Source: JBGPBY01 sp041481485 (GTDB taxonomy: Bacteria; Acidobacteriota; Terriglobia; 20CM-2-55-15). Taken from it: 59,192 nt of DNA. The stretch lies in the NCBI GenBank assembly GCA_041481485.1, contig JBGPBY010000002.1, forward strand, positions 1 to 59,192, given 5' to 3'. Made by a program: the position numbers and the translations under genes. Shown here piece after piece: positions 25,416 through 34,179 of the stretch. Each line of letters starts with the position of its first letter. Within the stretch, counting starts at the first letter, position 1. The notes under the pieces were generated by a model, which searched no databases, was not told where the DNA came from, and saw only the letters and a program-made list of their open reading frames with translations.

Positions 25416-26246
25416 ATGTTGCGAACAATACTTGTAGCTCTCGACGATTCTCCATACACCGAAACCTCAACATCGTTGGCCATCGAATGGGCGAAACGTT
25501 TCGACGCTCAATTGTGGGGACTGGGACTTCTCGATACGGTCTCTATCGCGCGTCCCCAACCGGTTTCCATCGGTGGAGCAAGTTACAGGCAGGGACGTGA
25601 TGCGGCGATGATTGCCAACACGCAGGGCCTTGTGCAGGATGTTATCGCGAAGTTCAGGGAGCAGTGCAGCGCTGCGGACGTCAAGGCCGAAGTATTTGAG
25701 GACATCGGTGATCCTGCGGCCAACATCCTGCGTGTCGCGCATCGGTGCGATGTCGTGATGCTGGGGAGACAGACTCACTTCCATCTGGAACGCGAAGACC
25801 CCGATGGGACGGTCGGCATCGTTCTTCGCGGGTGCCCCCGTCCGATTACTGTCGTGCCACCCGAACTTCCCGCCGGCGAAGGGGTAATGGTGGCATACAG
25901 CGGAGGAAGAGAAGTGGCGCATGCCTTGCAGACGTTTCACCTCCTGGGCCTGGACAGGGGCGAAACGGTGCACGTGGTCGGCGTCGATCGCGAGGGATGG
26001 CAGGTCGGAGAACTCGCGCACCTTGCGTGTGAATATCTCAAGTCGCACGGAGTCCACGTCGAGTTCCACGAACTGGCGTCGAAATCGTCTCCGGCCGAAG
26101 TGATATTGGAGCAGGTGCAAAAACTTCGTCCACGGATGATGGTGATGGGTACGCACGGGTATCACCCGTTGCGAGAACTCTTCACGACGTCGGTGACGCG
26201 TAACGTTTTGCGTTCCTGTCCGGTTCCCGTTTTCGTCGGGGGATAG
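25416..26246 (+). CDS. Universal stress protein with tandem UspA domains
   Basis: The 276-residue product carries two Usp folds. The first starts MLRTILVALDDSPYTETSTS and ends with VVMLGRQT; the second begins near 146 (EGVMVAYSGGREVAHAL) and ends MVMGTHGYHPLRELFTTSVT followed by RNVLRSCPVPVFV. The second domain's G-x2-G-x(9)-(S/T) nucleotide-binding pattern is partly kept. Tandem Usp proteins bind ATP or act in stress survival. Its TAG stop directly abuts the stop of the convergent VWA gene, leaving no intergenic space. Confidence 0.92.
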   Translation: MLRTILVALDDSPYTETSTSLAIEWAKRFDAQLWGLGLLDTVSIARPQPVSIGGASYRQGRDAAMIANTQGLVQDVIAKFREQCSAADVKAEVFEDIGDPAANILRVAHRCDVVMLGRQTHFHLEREDPDGTVGIVLRGCPRPITVVPPELPAGEGVMVAYSGGREVAHALQTFHLLGLDRGETVHVVGVDREGWQVGELAHLACEYLKSHGVHVEFHELASKSSPAEVILEQVQKLRPRMMVMGTHGYHPLRELFTTSVTRNVLRSCPVPVFVGG

Positions 26247-28802
26247 TCACGACCTGCTTTGCTCGAACAATCGAAATCTGCGCAGAATCACATCGATCAC
26301 AAACAGGCCCAGGGCGGACGCAATGAGCCATGGCACCGGGTCAATTGGAATATCCGTACGCTGACCACGGGTATCAAAGATTTCCGCAACCGTCGGCTCA
26401 AATACTCCGCCGGTTTCCTTGCTGATCATCCGCAGTCTTTCAGTATCGGGAGGATAGGATCGATATTCTTCGGGATATGAATAGGCAAGCATACGGGAAG
26501 CACCGGCGGAGCCATTACTGGCGAGGCGAAAAAGATACGTTCCATTCTGCATGAGAGGAACGCGAGCCTCATAAGCACCAGGTCCGATTTGCGGAATATC
26601 TACTAAGGAATCGGTGCGGTCCGGAGCGAGCACGTGCGCCTGGATATGCAGTTGGTCCTGAAAATGACCTTCTTTGCCGATGGAGTCCACGTATAGAACG
26701 GCGCTCTCGCCATCACGCCGGACTCGAAAATCAAATTCCGAATCGTCCTGCCGCCTCATGGACTCGCGAACAATCTGCGACCAGAATTTTGAGTAACCTT
26801 TCCATTTCAGCCAATCCACCGCCCATCGATCTTTAACATCGGAAGTGAATACCACGGCTTTCCCCAGCCCGTACTGCCATCTTGCCAGTAGCGGCTTGTC
26901 ATGGTGCGCTTCGAGAAGCACTTCCGCACTTGCCTTTGCCTTCGTCTGAACATACCCGAGAAGTTTTGGCGCCGATTGAAAGTCGATACCTTTGAAAGCC
27001 TCGGCCTGCTTTGTGACGATGGGTTTGAAAGCGGTCTCCTCAAAGGCTTCTCCCACGGAATCCTCCAGATCCTTATTGAAAATCTGAGGTACTCCCGCCG
27101 GATCTTCCGCGTAAAAGGTTTTGCCTCCCCCGAGGGATGCAATCTTTGCCATCAACTCCCGGTCTGCTTCCTGACCAACCGAAACGGTCGAAACAGTAAT
27201 GCGCGCATCCGCCATCTGTTTGGTCAATCCTGGAAAGTCGTCCGTTAACGTTCTGCCGTCGGAGAGTATGATGACGTGTTTGATCTGATCCGTTTCCTTC
27301 TGTAGTTCGGCGAAGGCTTCCTTCATTGCCGGGTAAAGATTGGTTTCGCCGCCGACTCCGATTTCATCGATGGCTTTGAGGATTGCGACGCGATCGGCAA
27401 TGGGCTGAGGATGAAGGACCCAGGCGGCGTTGAAATTAAACGTCAGGACTCCGAAGTGATCCGTATCCTTGAGCAGAGCCAAAGGCGCTTTCGTTGCCTC
27501 TTTTGCATAGCGGATCTTGTCTCCGGCCATGCTGCCCGACTTGTCCAGAATCACGATGATACTTACCGACTGCAGAGGCTTTTTGACTTCGAATGTGACG
27601 GGAAGCGCCTCTGCAATTGTGGTTCCGGAATATCCTTTCTCGCCGAACACGTTTTCGCCTCCGGCCAAAATGAATCCTCCGCCGAGTTCCCGAACATACT
27701 CGTTGACAGCCTGCATCTGAGCCTCTGAAATCGACTTTGCATTGACGTCGCTGATGACGACGGCATCATATTGAGCAAACTCCTCCACCGTTTGAGGCAG
27801 GTCTCCGGAGTCAATTACAGTGACATTGAAACCTTCGGCCGACAATGCATCGCGAAGATACGAAGAACTTGCCGCATGGCCCTCGGCGTAGAGTATTTTG
27901 GGCTTGCCAAGGACCTCGATCGTCTGTCGAAACACGTTGTTTTCCGCCACTGCATCCGGTTTCGCGTGAATTTCAACTTCGAGAACGACGGTCCCTGAAC
28001 CGTCGGGAATACTTGTTTCGAGTCCGATTCGATTGATGCCTTTCTTGAGCCGGACCACAGATTGCTTCAAAACCTTTGGGCCGTTCCGGATTTCAATACG
28101 TCCATCCGTGTCCGACTGACTGTAGACGCGAGCCTCCAGTGGAAATTCTTCGTCCGTATTGACCTTTGGCGGTGCGACCACATCTTCCAGCCAGACGTCG
28201 GCTTCGGGTCTCACTCCCATGGGTACTGTGAAAACTTCAATGCCTTCCTGCTTCAGACGGGGAATGACGGAAGCAACGCTGCCCGAGTTTTCGTTTCCGT
28301 CAGACATCAGAACCAGGCGCTTCAGTGGATTCGGCGCAAATCCTCTAATCGCGCGCTCAACGGCAGCCGCGATATTGGTTTGACTTTGATCGATTGCGTT
28401 TGGGCTGGCGTGGGCCGAAACCGGCACCTGCGTCATTTCCTTCAGTTCGTGAAATCCGAGCGAATTGGATGCAAATGCGATGAACCCTGCTTCGGACGGC
28501 TTTCCCGCGTCATTCGTGTCGCGAATCCATTGAATTGCGCTTTGAATTGAAGATGCAGACACACTTTGACTGACGTCCAGCAGATAAACCACAGAGACCG
28601 CGGAGCCGTGCCAATGGAACACGGGTTGGGCGAGAGCAAGAACCAGGAAGGCGATGACGGTGCTCCGGATTGCCGCCGACAGATTCAGATGCTTCGGGCT
28701 CAATCCGGCGACTGAAAACTTTCCGGACCACCATAGGTATGGGATGGCAAGCAGCAGGATCAATGCCCAGCGATTTTCAATTGTGAGCAGACGAGAGATC
28801 AT
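26247..28802 (-). CDS. Membrane VWA protein with GATase1-like domain (double VWA)
   Basis: This 851-residue protein starts with two membrane helices (WALILLLAIPYLWW, AFLVLALAQPVF). A first VWA-type segment has a MIDAS-like VYLLDVSQSVSASS. It is followed by a beta domain and a glutamine amidotransferase-like fold (KILYAEGHAASSSYLRDALS, GGGFILAGGENVFGEKGYSG). A second VWA follows with the classic VIILDKSGSMAGDK and IILSDGRTL. A further beta region and a membrane helix near the C-terminus complete it. It is the last gene of the MoxR-DUF58-BatA operon, 21 bp after the BatA-like gene. Such proteins are thought to form ATPase-driven periplasmic complexes; the substrate is unknown. Confidence 0.9.
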   Translation of the reverse strand: MISRLLTIENRWALILLLAIPYLWWSGKFSVAGLSPKHLNLSAAIRSTVIAFLVLALAQPVFHWHGSAVSVVYLLDVSQSVSASSIQSAIQWIRDTNDAGKPSEAGFIAFASNSLGFHELKEMTQVPVSAHASPNAIDQSQTNIAAAVERAIRGFAPNPLKRLVLMSDGNENSGSVASVIPRLKQEGIEVFTVPMGVRPEADVWLEDVVAPPKVNTDEEFPLEARVYSQSDTDGRIEIRNGPKVLKQSVVRLKKGINRIGLETSIPDGSGTVVLEVEIHAKPDAVAENNVFRQTIEVLGKPKILYAEGHAASSSYLRDALSAEGFNVTVIDSGDLPQTVEEFAQYDAVVISDVNAKSISEAQMQAVNEYVRELGGGFILAGGENVFGEKGYSGTTIAEALPVTFEVKKPLQSVSIIVILDKSGSMAGDKIRYAKEATKAPLALLKDTDHFGVLTFNFNAAWVLHPQPIADRVAILKAIDEIGVGGETNLYPAMKEAFAELQKETDQIKHVIILSDGRTLTDDFPGLTKQMADARITVSTVSVGQEADRELMAKIASLGGGKTFYAEDPAGVPQIFNKDLEDSVGEAFEETAFKPIVTKQAEAFKGIDFQSAPKLLGYVQTKAKASAEVLLEAHHDKPLLARWQYGLGKAVVFTSDVKDRWAVDWLKWKGYSKFWSQIVRESMRRQDDSEFDFRVRRDGESAVLYVDSIGKEGHFQDQLHIQAHVLAPDRTDSLVDIPQIGPGAYEARVPLMQNGTYLFRLASNGSAGASRMLAYSYPEEYRSYPPDTERLRMISKETGGVFEPTVAEIFDTRGQRTDIPIDPVPWLIASALGLFVIDVILRRFRLFEQSRS

Positions 28803-28823
28803 GAATCCCGCCCATTTACCGGG

Positions 28824-30623
28824 TCACAACGTAATTCTTCGATGATAGGTGAACCACTCCAGACTGAGAAGAAGAACTGCAGCCAGCAGAATGTAGTAAG
28901 ACAGCTCATGCCGCAGGAAGGGTGGAGCCGGACCGGCGTCTGTCGTGCGCATCGCGGTCCGGTGGTTGATATCGGACGATCGTCGGTCCATTTGATTCAC
29001 TGCAACGTATTGACGCTGTCCGTCCTTTGTAGCCACGTACAGGCCGGGCTCGAATGCTTCAAACACCGTTCGATCCCGATACGTCTGTGACGATACGGGT
29101 TTTCCATCTGGTCCGGATATCAGGGCATTCGCAGCTGGAACTTCCACAGTTCCTGTGTTTCGCCGTATTGCCAGACGATCTCTCCCAAACCATGCAAGAG
29201 CATTGTCGATAAACAGCGGGAAACTCTCGTGAAGCGGAAAATCCGACGATTCCAGATTGAATGTCACCAAAATCCAGCGAGCACCACTGGAACCGGCCGA
29301 AGAAGCCGAAGAAGCCGAAGAAGCCGAAGAAGCGACGATCAGCGGGTTGTTTCCCGAGGAAGCCAGAACCGTTAAATTCAATGGATCGATTCGCGCTGCC
29401 CGGGATATCGAGACATCATGCAGTGACAGGAATTGCATCACAGGATGGTCCTCGGTCCATGAGGTGAATGAGGGTCTATCCATATCACCTGAAGGATTTC
29501 GAAGCCATGAGACACGTTGAGCACCGATAATCAACGAGGGTTTCGCCGGCTGAACCTGTGGAGCAAAGTCATCAAATACATACGCATCAACAGACGGATC
29601 TTCACGATACTCGCCAGGCGTCGTGATCGACAGGTCGACAAATGCATCGAGCTTCAGTGCCGCTTGCAGATACGCATTGCCCTTTGAAACAAGAAGAGTT
29701 TTCGCTTTCTTCTTTGCCGGCAAATACGAATATGCAACGTCGTCCAGTGGCAGGGCATCGCCATTGGCCTCGGCAGACGCGCGGACGCCGCCTCCCTGAA
29801 AATTCGACAAGTCAAACAATTCGCTGTAGCTTTGGCCGGGTTGAATCTGCACCTCTTTAGAAATGCGGCCCGGCCCGCCCTCGCTCAATGTAAGCGTTGT
29901 CCCGCGAACATCTCTGCTGAAATTGGTGACTTCGAGATAGGCCTCGTATACCTGCGGCGCCGCTGGAGTCGATCGAACCTCGAATGCGGTGATTCCAACG
30001 TTGCGAGCGGTGTCGTAAACAACTTCGGATCTTACACTGCCCGGAATTGCCGGATTGGAAACGCCATCTGTGATGAACCAGACCTGGGTGGCGGAATCGC
30101 TGATTTCGGGGAAACGTGCGGTAGCTGGAAGAGGTTTCATGCCGTCGACTGACCGCTTCAAACGCGCAACGTCGCTTGTCATTGGAGAATCGTACCGGCC
30201 GGACGTGTCTGCAACGCGAATTTGCGAGCCGGGACCTGCCGATGCAATCAGCTGTCTGGCGATTGTGGTGGCATGTTGCCATCGTGTTTTGCCGTCACTC
30301 ATGCGTGCCAGCATGGAAGGCGACGTATCCAAAACAATCATCAACCGGCCGGCGGAACCGGTGAGGAATTTCAGTTCAGGCCGCGCGAGTGCAAATACCA
30401 TCAGCAGACCGATGACGACCGCAAACAATACCGACAGAATCCGCCGAAGTTTTTCCCAGAGTGAACGTGCTTCACGACGATCCAGCACCCTGCTCCAGAG
30501 CATTGAAGATGCAATGACCACGCGCCGATGCCGCAGTTTTAGAAAGTAGGTGGCAATGAGTGCAATGGAGATCAATACCGCCAGCAGGGTGACGGTCTGG
30601 GGGCTCAGTGTGAGAAAAGTCAT
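28824..30623 (-). CDS. BatA/VWA domain membrane protein
   Basis: The 599-residue protein carries an N-terminal BatA-type membrane domain (FLTLSPQTVTLLAVLISIAL and, near residue 68, VVIGLLMVFALARPEL). A VWA domain with MIDAS LMIVLDTSPSMLARM comes next, then a long beta-rich region and a C-terminal membrane helix (YYILLAAVLLLSLEWF). An in-frame Ser/Ala tract (SSASSASSASSAGSSGA) lies near residue 435. Its ATG overlaps the DUF58 stop by four bases, so translation is coupled. It probably acts with MoxR, DUF58 and the double-VWA protein as one membrane complex. Confidence 0.9.
   Translation of the reverse strand: MTFLTLSPQTVTLLAVLISIALIATYFLKLRHRRVVIASSMLWSRVLDRREARSLWEKLRRILSVLFAVVIGLLMVFALARPELKFLTGSAGRLMIVLDTSPSMLARMSDGKTRWQHATTIARQLIASAGPGSQIRVADTSGRYDSPMTSDVARLKRSVDGMKPLPATARFPEISDSATQVWFITDGVSNPAIPGSVRSEVVYDTARNVGITAFEVRSTPAAPQVYEAYLEVTNFSRDVRGTTLTLSEGGPGRISKEVQIQPGQSYSELFDLSNFQGGGVRASAEANGDALPLDDVAYSYLPAKKKAKTLLVSKGNAYLQAALKLDAFVDLSITTPGEYREDPSVDAYVFDDFAPQVQPAKPSLIIGAQRVSWLRNPSGDMDRPSFTSWTEDHPVMQFLSLHDVSISRAARIDPLNLTVLASSGNNPLIVASSASSASSASSAGSSGARWILVTFNLESSDFPLHESFPLFIDNALAWFGRDRLAIRRNTGTVEVPAANALISGPDGKPVSSQTYRDRTVFEAFEPGLYVATKDGQRQYVAVNQMDRRSSDINHRTAMRTTDAGPAPPFLRHELSYYILLAAVLLLSLEWFTYHRRITL
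29296..29331. repeat. Coding microsatellite, 9-bp unit x4
   Basis: GCCGAAGAA is repeated four times without interruption inside the BatA-like gene, encoding on the minus strand the Ser-Ser-Ala tract. Unit changes would vary the linker by three residues without shifting the frame. Confidence 0.9.
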
Positions 30624-31495
30624 TTCAGGAATCTGCCCTGTCTAAAGACCTTCAGGACGAGATCCTCAAATGGGAAATCTGTTACGGTGCGGATATAGCC
30701 GAGTTGGTATTTCAAACAGTATTTTTCGAGCTCTTCACAAAAACCGGCAAATTCCGTTCGATAATCCGCGAGCAGGGACGGCGTCACCGTGATTTCGCGG
30801 CTGACATTATTTTCGGAATCGACAAGAACCAGCTCGCCCTTTAGAGAGGGTTCCACTTCTTCATGGCTTGCAACGTGGATTACGAAAATATCATGGCGAA
30901 AGTGCCTGAGAATATCGAGGCCGTTTTGAAAGCCCGTGGGATCCATGAAATCGGAAATTACAACAGCAAGACCGCGCCGCCTTGCCTCGGTACAGTAGGT
31001 CTTGAAGGATTCACGCGCGTTTGTTTCGCCGCCGGGAGCGATGTCTTCGAGGAATCGGAAAACTTTGAAGATTCGTCCTTTCCCGCGCTGAGGTGCGAGT
31101 TCGCCACGAATTTTTTCCGCGTACGAAGTCATATAGACACGGTCGAGATTGGCAAGTCCGATGTAGCACAACGCCGCCGCCACGCGTCTGGCGTAATCGA
31201 GTTTAGAGGGAGCGCCATAGGTCATGGACTGGCTCGTATCGACGAAGAAATAAATCGGCAGGTCCTCTTCTTCCTCGAACAGGCGAAGGATCAGTTTGTT
31301 GATACGAAGATATGCCTTCCAGTCCAGATGCCGAAAGTCATCTCCGGGAACATACTGGCGGTAGTCCGCAAATTCGACGCCGGTTCCACGTCGCCTGGCA
31401 CGGCGTTCAGCCCGGAAATGTCCGGCAAAAACCCGTCTGGAGATAATGCTGAGGTATTCGAGTTTCTTGCGAAACTCGTCATCGAATAATGCCAA
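30620..31495 (-). CDS. DUF58 domain protein (probable TTG start)
   Basis: The conserved protein begins near LALFDDEFRKKLEYLSIISR. The codon for that Leu is a TTG at 31495, two bases beyond the MoxR stop, with GGAAG about nine bases upstream. The only upstream in-frame ATG, at 31567, would add 24 unconserved residues and overlap MoxR by 71 bp, so I favour TTG (291 residues). DUF58 hallmarks are GTGVEFADYRQYVPGDDFRH, then LDWKAYLRINKLILRLFEEE and a VWA-like FFVDTSQSM. This family is nearly always next to a MoxR AAA+ ATPase. No membrane segment is seen. Confidence 0.9.
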   Translation of the reverse strand: MALFDDEFRKKLEYLSIISRRVFAGHFRAERRARRRGTGVEFADYRQYVPGDDFRHLDWKAYLRINKLILRLFEEEEDLPIYFFVDTSQSMTYGAPSKLDYARRVAAALCYIGLANLDRVYMTSYAEKIRGELAPQRGKGRIFKVFRFLEDIAPGGETNARESFKTYCTEARRRGLAVVISDFMDPTGFQNGLDILRHFRHDIFVIHVASHEEVEPSLKGELVLVDSENNVSREITVTPSLLADYRTEFAGFCEELEKYCLKYQLGYIRTVTDFPFEDLVLKVFRQGRFLK

Positions 31496-31496
31496 T

Positions 31497-32489
31497 CTAG
31501 TGTGCTTCCGGTGTGGAGTCCAGGATTCCCTTGATGATTGTGTCGGTGTCCATTCGCTCGGCCTCACCTTCGAAATTGAGCAGAATGCGATGCCTCAGCG
31601 CACCAAAGGCAACGGCGCGAATATCGTCGCTCGACACATAAACTCGATTATTCAGCAGAGCGCGGATCTTGCCGCCGACGACAAGCGCTTGCGCTGCACG
31701 CGGACTGGCGCCGCAGCGCGCATATTTCGTCGCAAGCGGATTCGATAGCGGAGTATTGGGATGGGTCGCCATCATGATCCGAACCGCGTAGTCCTGCACC
31801 GGCCGGGCAATTGGGACCGCGCGCACCGTTTTGCGCATTTCCAGAATCTGAGGGCCATCGAGCACGCGTTCAACGTGGGGTTCCTCGAGCCTCGTTGTAC
31901 GGTTGAGAATGGTCCCCATGCTGCTGGCAGTGGGGTAATCCACCTTCAGCTTCATAAAGAAACGGTCCAGCTGAGCTTCCGGCAGAGGATAAGTGCCTTC
32001 CATTTCCAGAGGATTTTGAGTCGCAAGAACGAAAAACGGCTGTTCCAGCTTGTAGGTCGTCTTCCCGACGGAAACCGTGTTTTCCTCCATGGCCTCCAGA
32101 AGCGCAGACTGAGTTTTCGGAGTGGCGCGATTCACTTCGTCGGCAAGGACAATGTTGGCGAAGATCGGACCATTCTGGAATTCGAGAATCTTTTCGCCCT
32201 TCTCACTTTCGCGAACGATATTGGTTCCCGTGATATCCGCCGGCATCAAATCCGGAGTGAACTGGATGCGCGAAAATTTCAGGTGAACCACTTCCGACAA
32301 GGTGGAAACGAGTTTGGTCTTTCCCAGGCCCGGCACGCCTTCCAATAGCACGTGTCCAGCAGCGAGCAGGCTCATGATGGCGCACTCGATGATGTCGTCG
32401 TAACCGACGATGACCTTTGCGATCTCCTGTTTGACCGCATTGAATTGTTTCTGAAATCCTTCTACCTGCTGGTCAATTGCTGCGCTCAT
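31497..32489 (-). CDS. MoxR family AAA+ ATPase
   Basis: The 330-residue ATPase has Walker A LEGVPGLGKTKLVSTL, Walker B IVLADEVNRATPKTQ, sensor 1 FFVLATQNPLEMEGTYPLPE and a C-terminal lid domain (GASPRAAQALVVGGKIRALL). MoxR ATPases act as chaperones that load metals or mature complexes with VWA/DUF58 partners. It overlaps the upstream DUF4175-like gene by four bases (ATGA), and the DUF58 gene starts two bases after its stop. The order MoxR, DUF58, BatA, VWA matches Bat-type operons. Confidence 0.95.
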   Translation of the reverse strand: MSAAIDQQVEGFQKQFNAVKQEIAKVIVGYDDIIECAIMSLLAAGHVLLEGVPGLGKTKLVSTLSEVVHLKFSRIQFTPDLMPADITGTNIVRESEKGEKILEFQNGPIFANIVLADEVNRATPKTQSALLEAMEENTVSVGKTTYKLEQPFFVLATQNPLEMEGTYPLPEAQLDRFFMKLKVDYPTASSMGTILNRTTRLEEPHVERVLDGPQILEMRKTVRAVPIARPVQDYAVRIMMATHPNTPLSNPLATKYARCGASPRAAQALVVGGKIRALLNNRVYVSSDDIRAVAFGALRHRILLNFEGEAERMDTDTIIKGILDSTPEAH

Positions 32490-34051
32490 GGCTTTGCCGG
32501 CCCGGATGATTGCGGCCGAATCTCCTCAAAATAGTATTTAACGATTTCCCGTTGTTCGCGCGGCAATCGATTCTGATTGAGCGCATCCTTTTGAGCCGGG
32601 CTGAGTTGCGATGGGACATTGCGATAATCCAACAATGATCGTTCCTGCCGGCTTGCTTCTTCGATATCCTGCAGCTTTCCTCCCGAACCGGCCTGGCCTT
32701 TCAGACCTTCCATTTTCAACTGCACGTCAAGTTTGGTGATCTCCCCAGACTTCAGATCTTCGGTAGAGCCCAAAGCCGTTCCGGAAGACTTACCGCCCGT
32801 TGTGCCTTGTCCAATCCCGGAGGAGTTTCCTGCGGCGGGTGTCCCGCTGGGGGAGGCATCTCCGGAGTTCCCTCCTCCGGACCCTCCCTGTGACGGAGTC
32901 GGGCTTTGTTGGGCATCGGAGGCGGATTCTTTGGAGGCGGCTCCCTGTTGAAGCGCGTTCTGAAGATCGGCCAGCTGCTGGCTCGCCTGGCTCTGCCGCT
33001 GCTGATTCTGCAATTTTTCCGCGAGCTGTTCCAGCGCCTGTGCAAAACCATCCAGTGCGGCCTGTCCGGCCTGCGTATCGTTATTTTTTAGTGCGTCCGA
33101 CGCCTGCTGCATCGGCCTGGATAAATCCTGGAGAGCCGCTGGAGAACTGGCTGCCGCTTGCCCCATATTCCTCTCGAGTTCGCGAAGCACATCCGACGGA
33201 GTGACGTCGAGTTTCTCTGCAAGATCGCGAATCTCACCGGCCGCCTTCTCAAGATCCCCTTGCGACATGGCCTGGGCGGCAGACTCCATGGCAGGAGACT
33301 GGCCCAGCTGGTTGGCAATCGTTGACAGGCCATCCAATATGTTGTTGAGTTCGAGATTTCCGCCATCAATCTGCTGTCTGAGACTGGAAATTTGCCGTTG
33401 CGCTTCTTCACTGGCAATTTTGCCTTGTTGCAGGTTGTTCACAATCTGTTCCAGTTGTTCTGCAGCTCCGGTATGTTCGAGCAGTTTTCTGGCGCGTTCG
33501 AGCGATGCCTGATCTGTACGCGACAGCCGGAACGGCGGCGCACTCTGCAATCGAAACCAATTGTGGTTCTGCAAGATCGGTAGGAAATTCAGAGTTACAA
33601 ACAGAAGCAAAAGAATCAATGACACCTTCGAGGATTTCGGAAGCGTTGCAGGGTAGAGCACTTCAATTCGAAGCGTTCTGGCCGTCCTGGCGGCCTGCTC
33701 GATTAAAGCATCCACCCATTGAGAGCGCGACGGATGAAGAAGGAACCAATAGGCCGTCTTCATCTGGTCCTGCAGCTGGCCGTTCTGATCCAGACTCGAC
33801 GCTGCTGCACGCATATCGCCGGTGCCGCGGATTCTCGAAATAATCCATGCTGCCGTGGCAATGCCCCACACGGCAAGCGCGGCTGCAACTGCTGAGCCAC
33901 GAAGCGGAAATACAAAGTCGATCAATTTGAAAAGAACAGGGAATAGGAGGGCAGTGGCCAGAATGGAAGATACGGTTTTCAGACGATGGATCACACGCAG
34001 ACGTTTCGTCACGTTTTCCAACAGACCAAGAATAAATTCGCTGTCTGCCAT
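32486..34051 (-). CDS. Membrane-anchored coiled-coil protein (DUF4175-like)
   Basis: The 521-residue product has two N-terminal membrane helices (ILATALLFPVLFKLIDFVFP, AVAAALAVWGIATAAWII) and a third near residue 150 (VSLILLLLFVTLNFLPIL). The rest is a long Gln/Ala-rich coiled coil (TGAAEQLEQIVNNLQQGKIA, QLAEKLQNQQRQSQASQQLA) and a Gly/Ser-rich low-complexity stretch (SGGGNSGDASPSGTPAAGNS). It ends RLPREQREIVKYYFEEIRPQ. This layout resembles DUF4175-type proteins that head MoxR-DUF58-VWA operons. It is the first gene of the five-gene operon, whose promoter should lie in 34052-34179. Confidence 0.82.
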   Translation of the reverse strand: MADSEFILGLLENVTKRLRVIHRLKTVSSILATALLFPVLFKLIDFVFPLRGSAVAAALAVWGIATAAWIISRIRGTGDMRAAASSLDQNGQLQDQMKTAYWFLLHPSRSQWVDALIEQAARTARTLRIEVLYPATLPKSSKVSLILLLLFVTLNFLPILQNHNWFRLQSAPPFRLSRTDQASLERARKLLEHTGAAEQLEQIVNNLQQGKIASEEAQRQISSLRQQIDGGNLELNNILDGLSTIANQLGQSPAMESAAQAMSQGDLEKAAGEIRDLAEKLDVTPSDVLRELERNMGQAAASSPAALQDLSRPMQQASDALKNNDTQAGQAALDGFAQALEQLAEKLQNQQRQSQASQQLADLQNALQQGAASKESASDAQQSPTPSQGGSGGGNSGDASPSGTPAAGNSSGIGQGTTGGKSSGTALGSTEDLKSGEITKLDVQLKMEGLKGQAGSGGKLQDIEEASRQERSLLDYRNVPSQLSPAQKDALNQNRLPREQREIVKYYFEEIRPQSSGPAKP

Positions 34052-34179
34052 TCCCCGAGGTTCTTTCTGTGATCCAGGATCGCTGTGAGACTACCACACC
34101 CCAATGATGTGCCCAAGCGATTCAGGGCAGTGGCCGCGGGCACGCCAGAGACCCGTAATCAGGTTCGAATTCGTTATGG

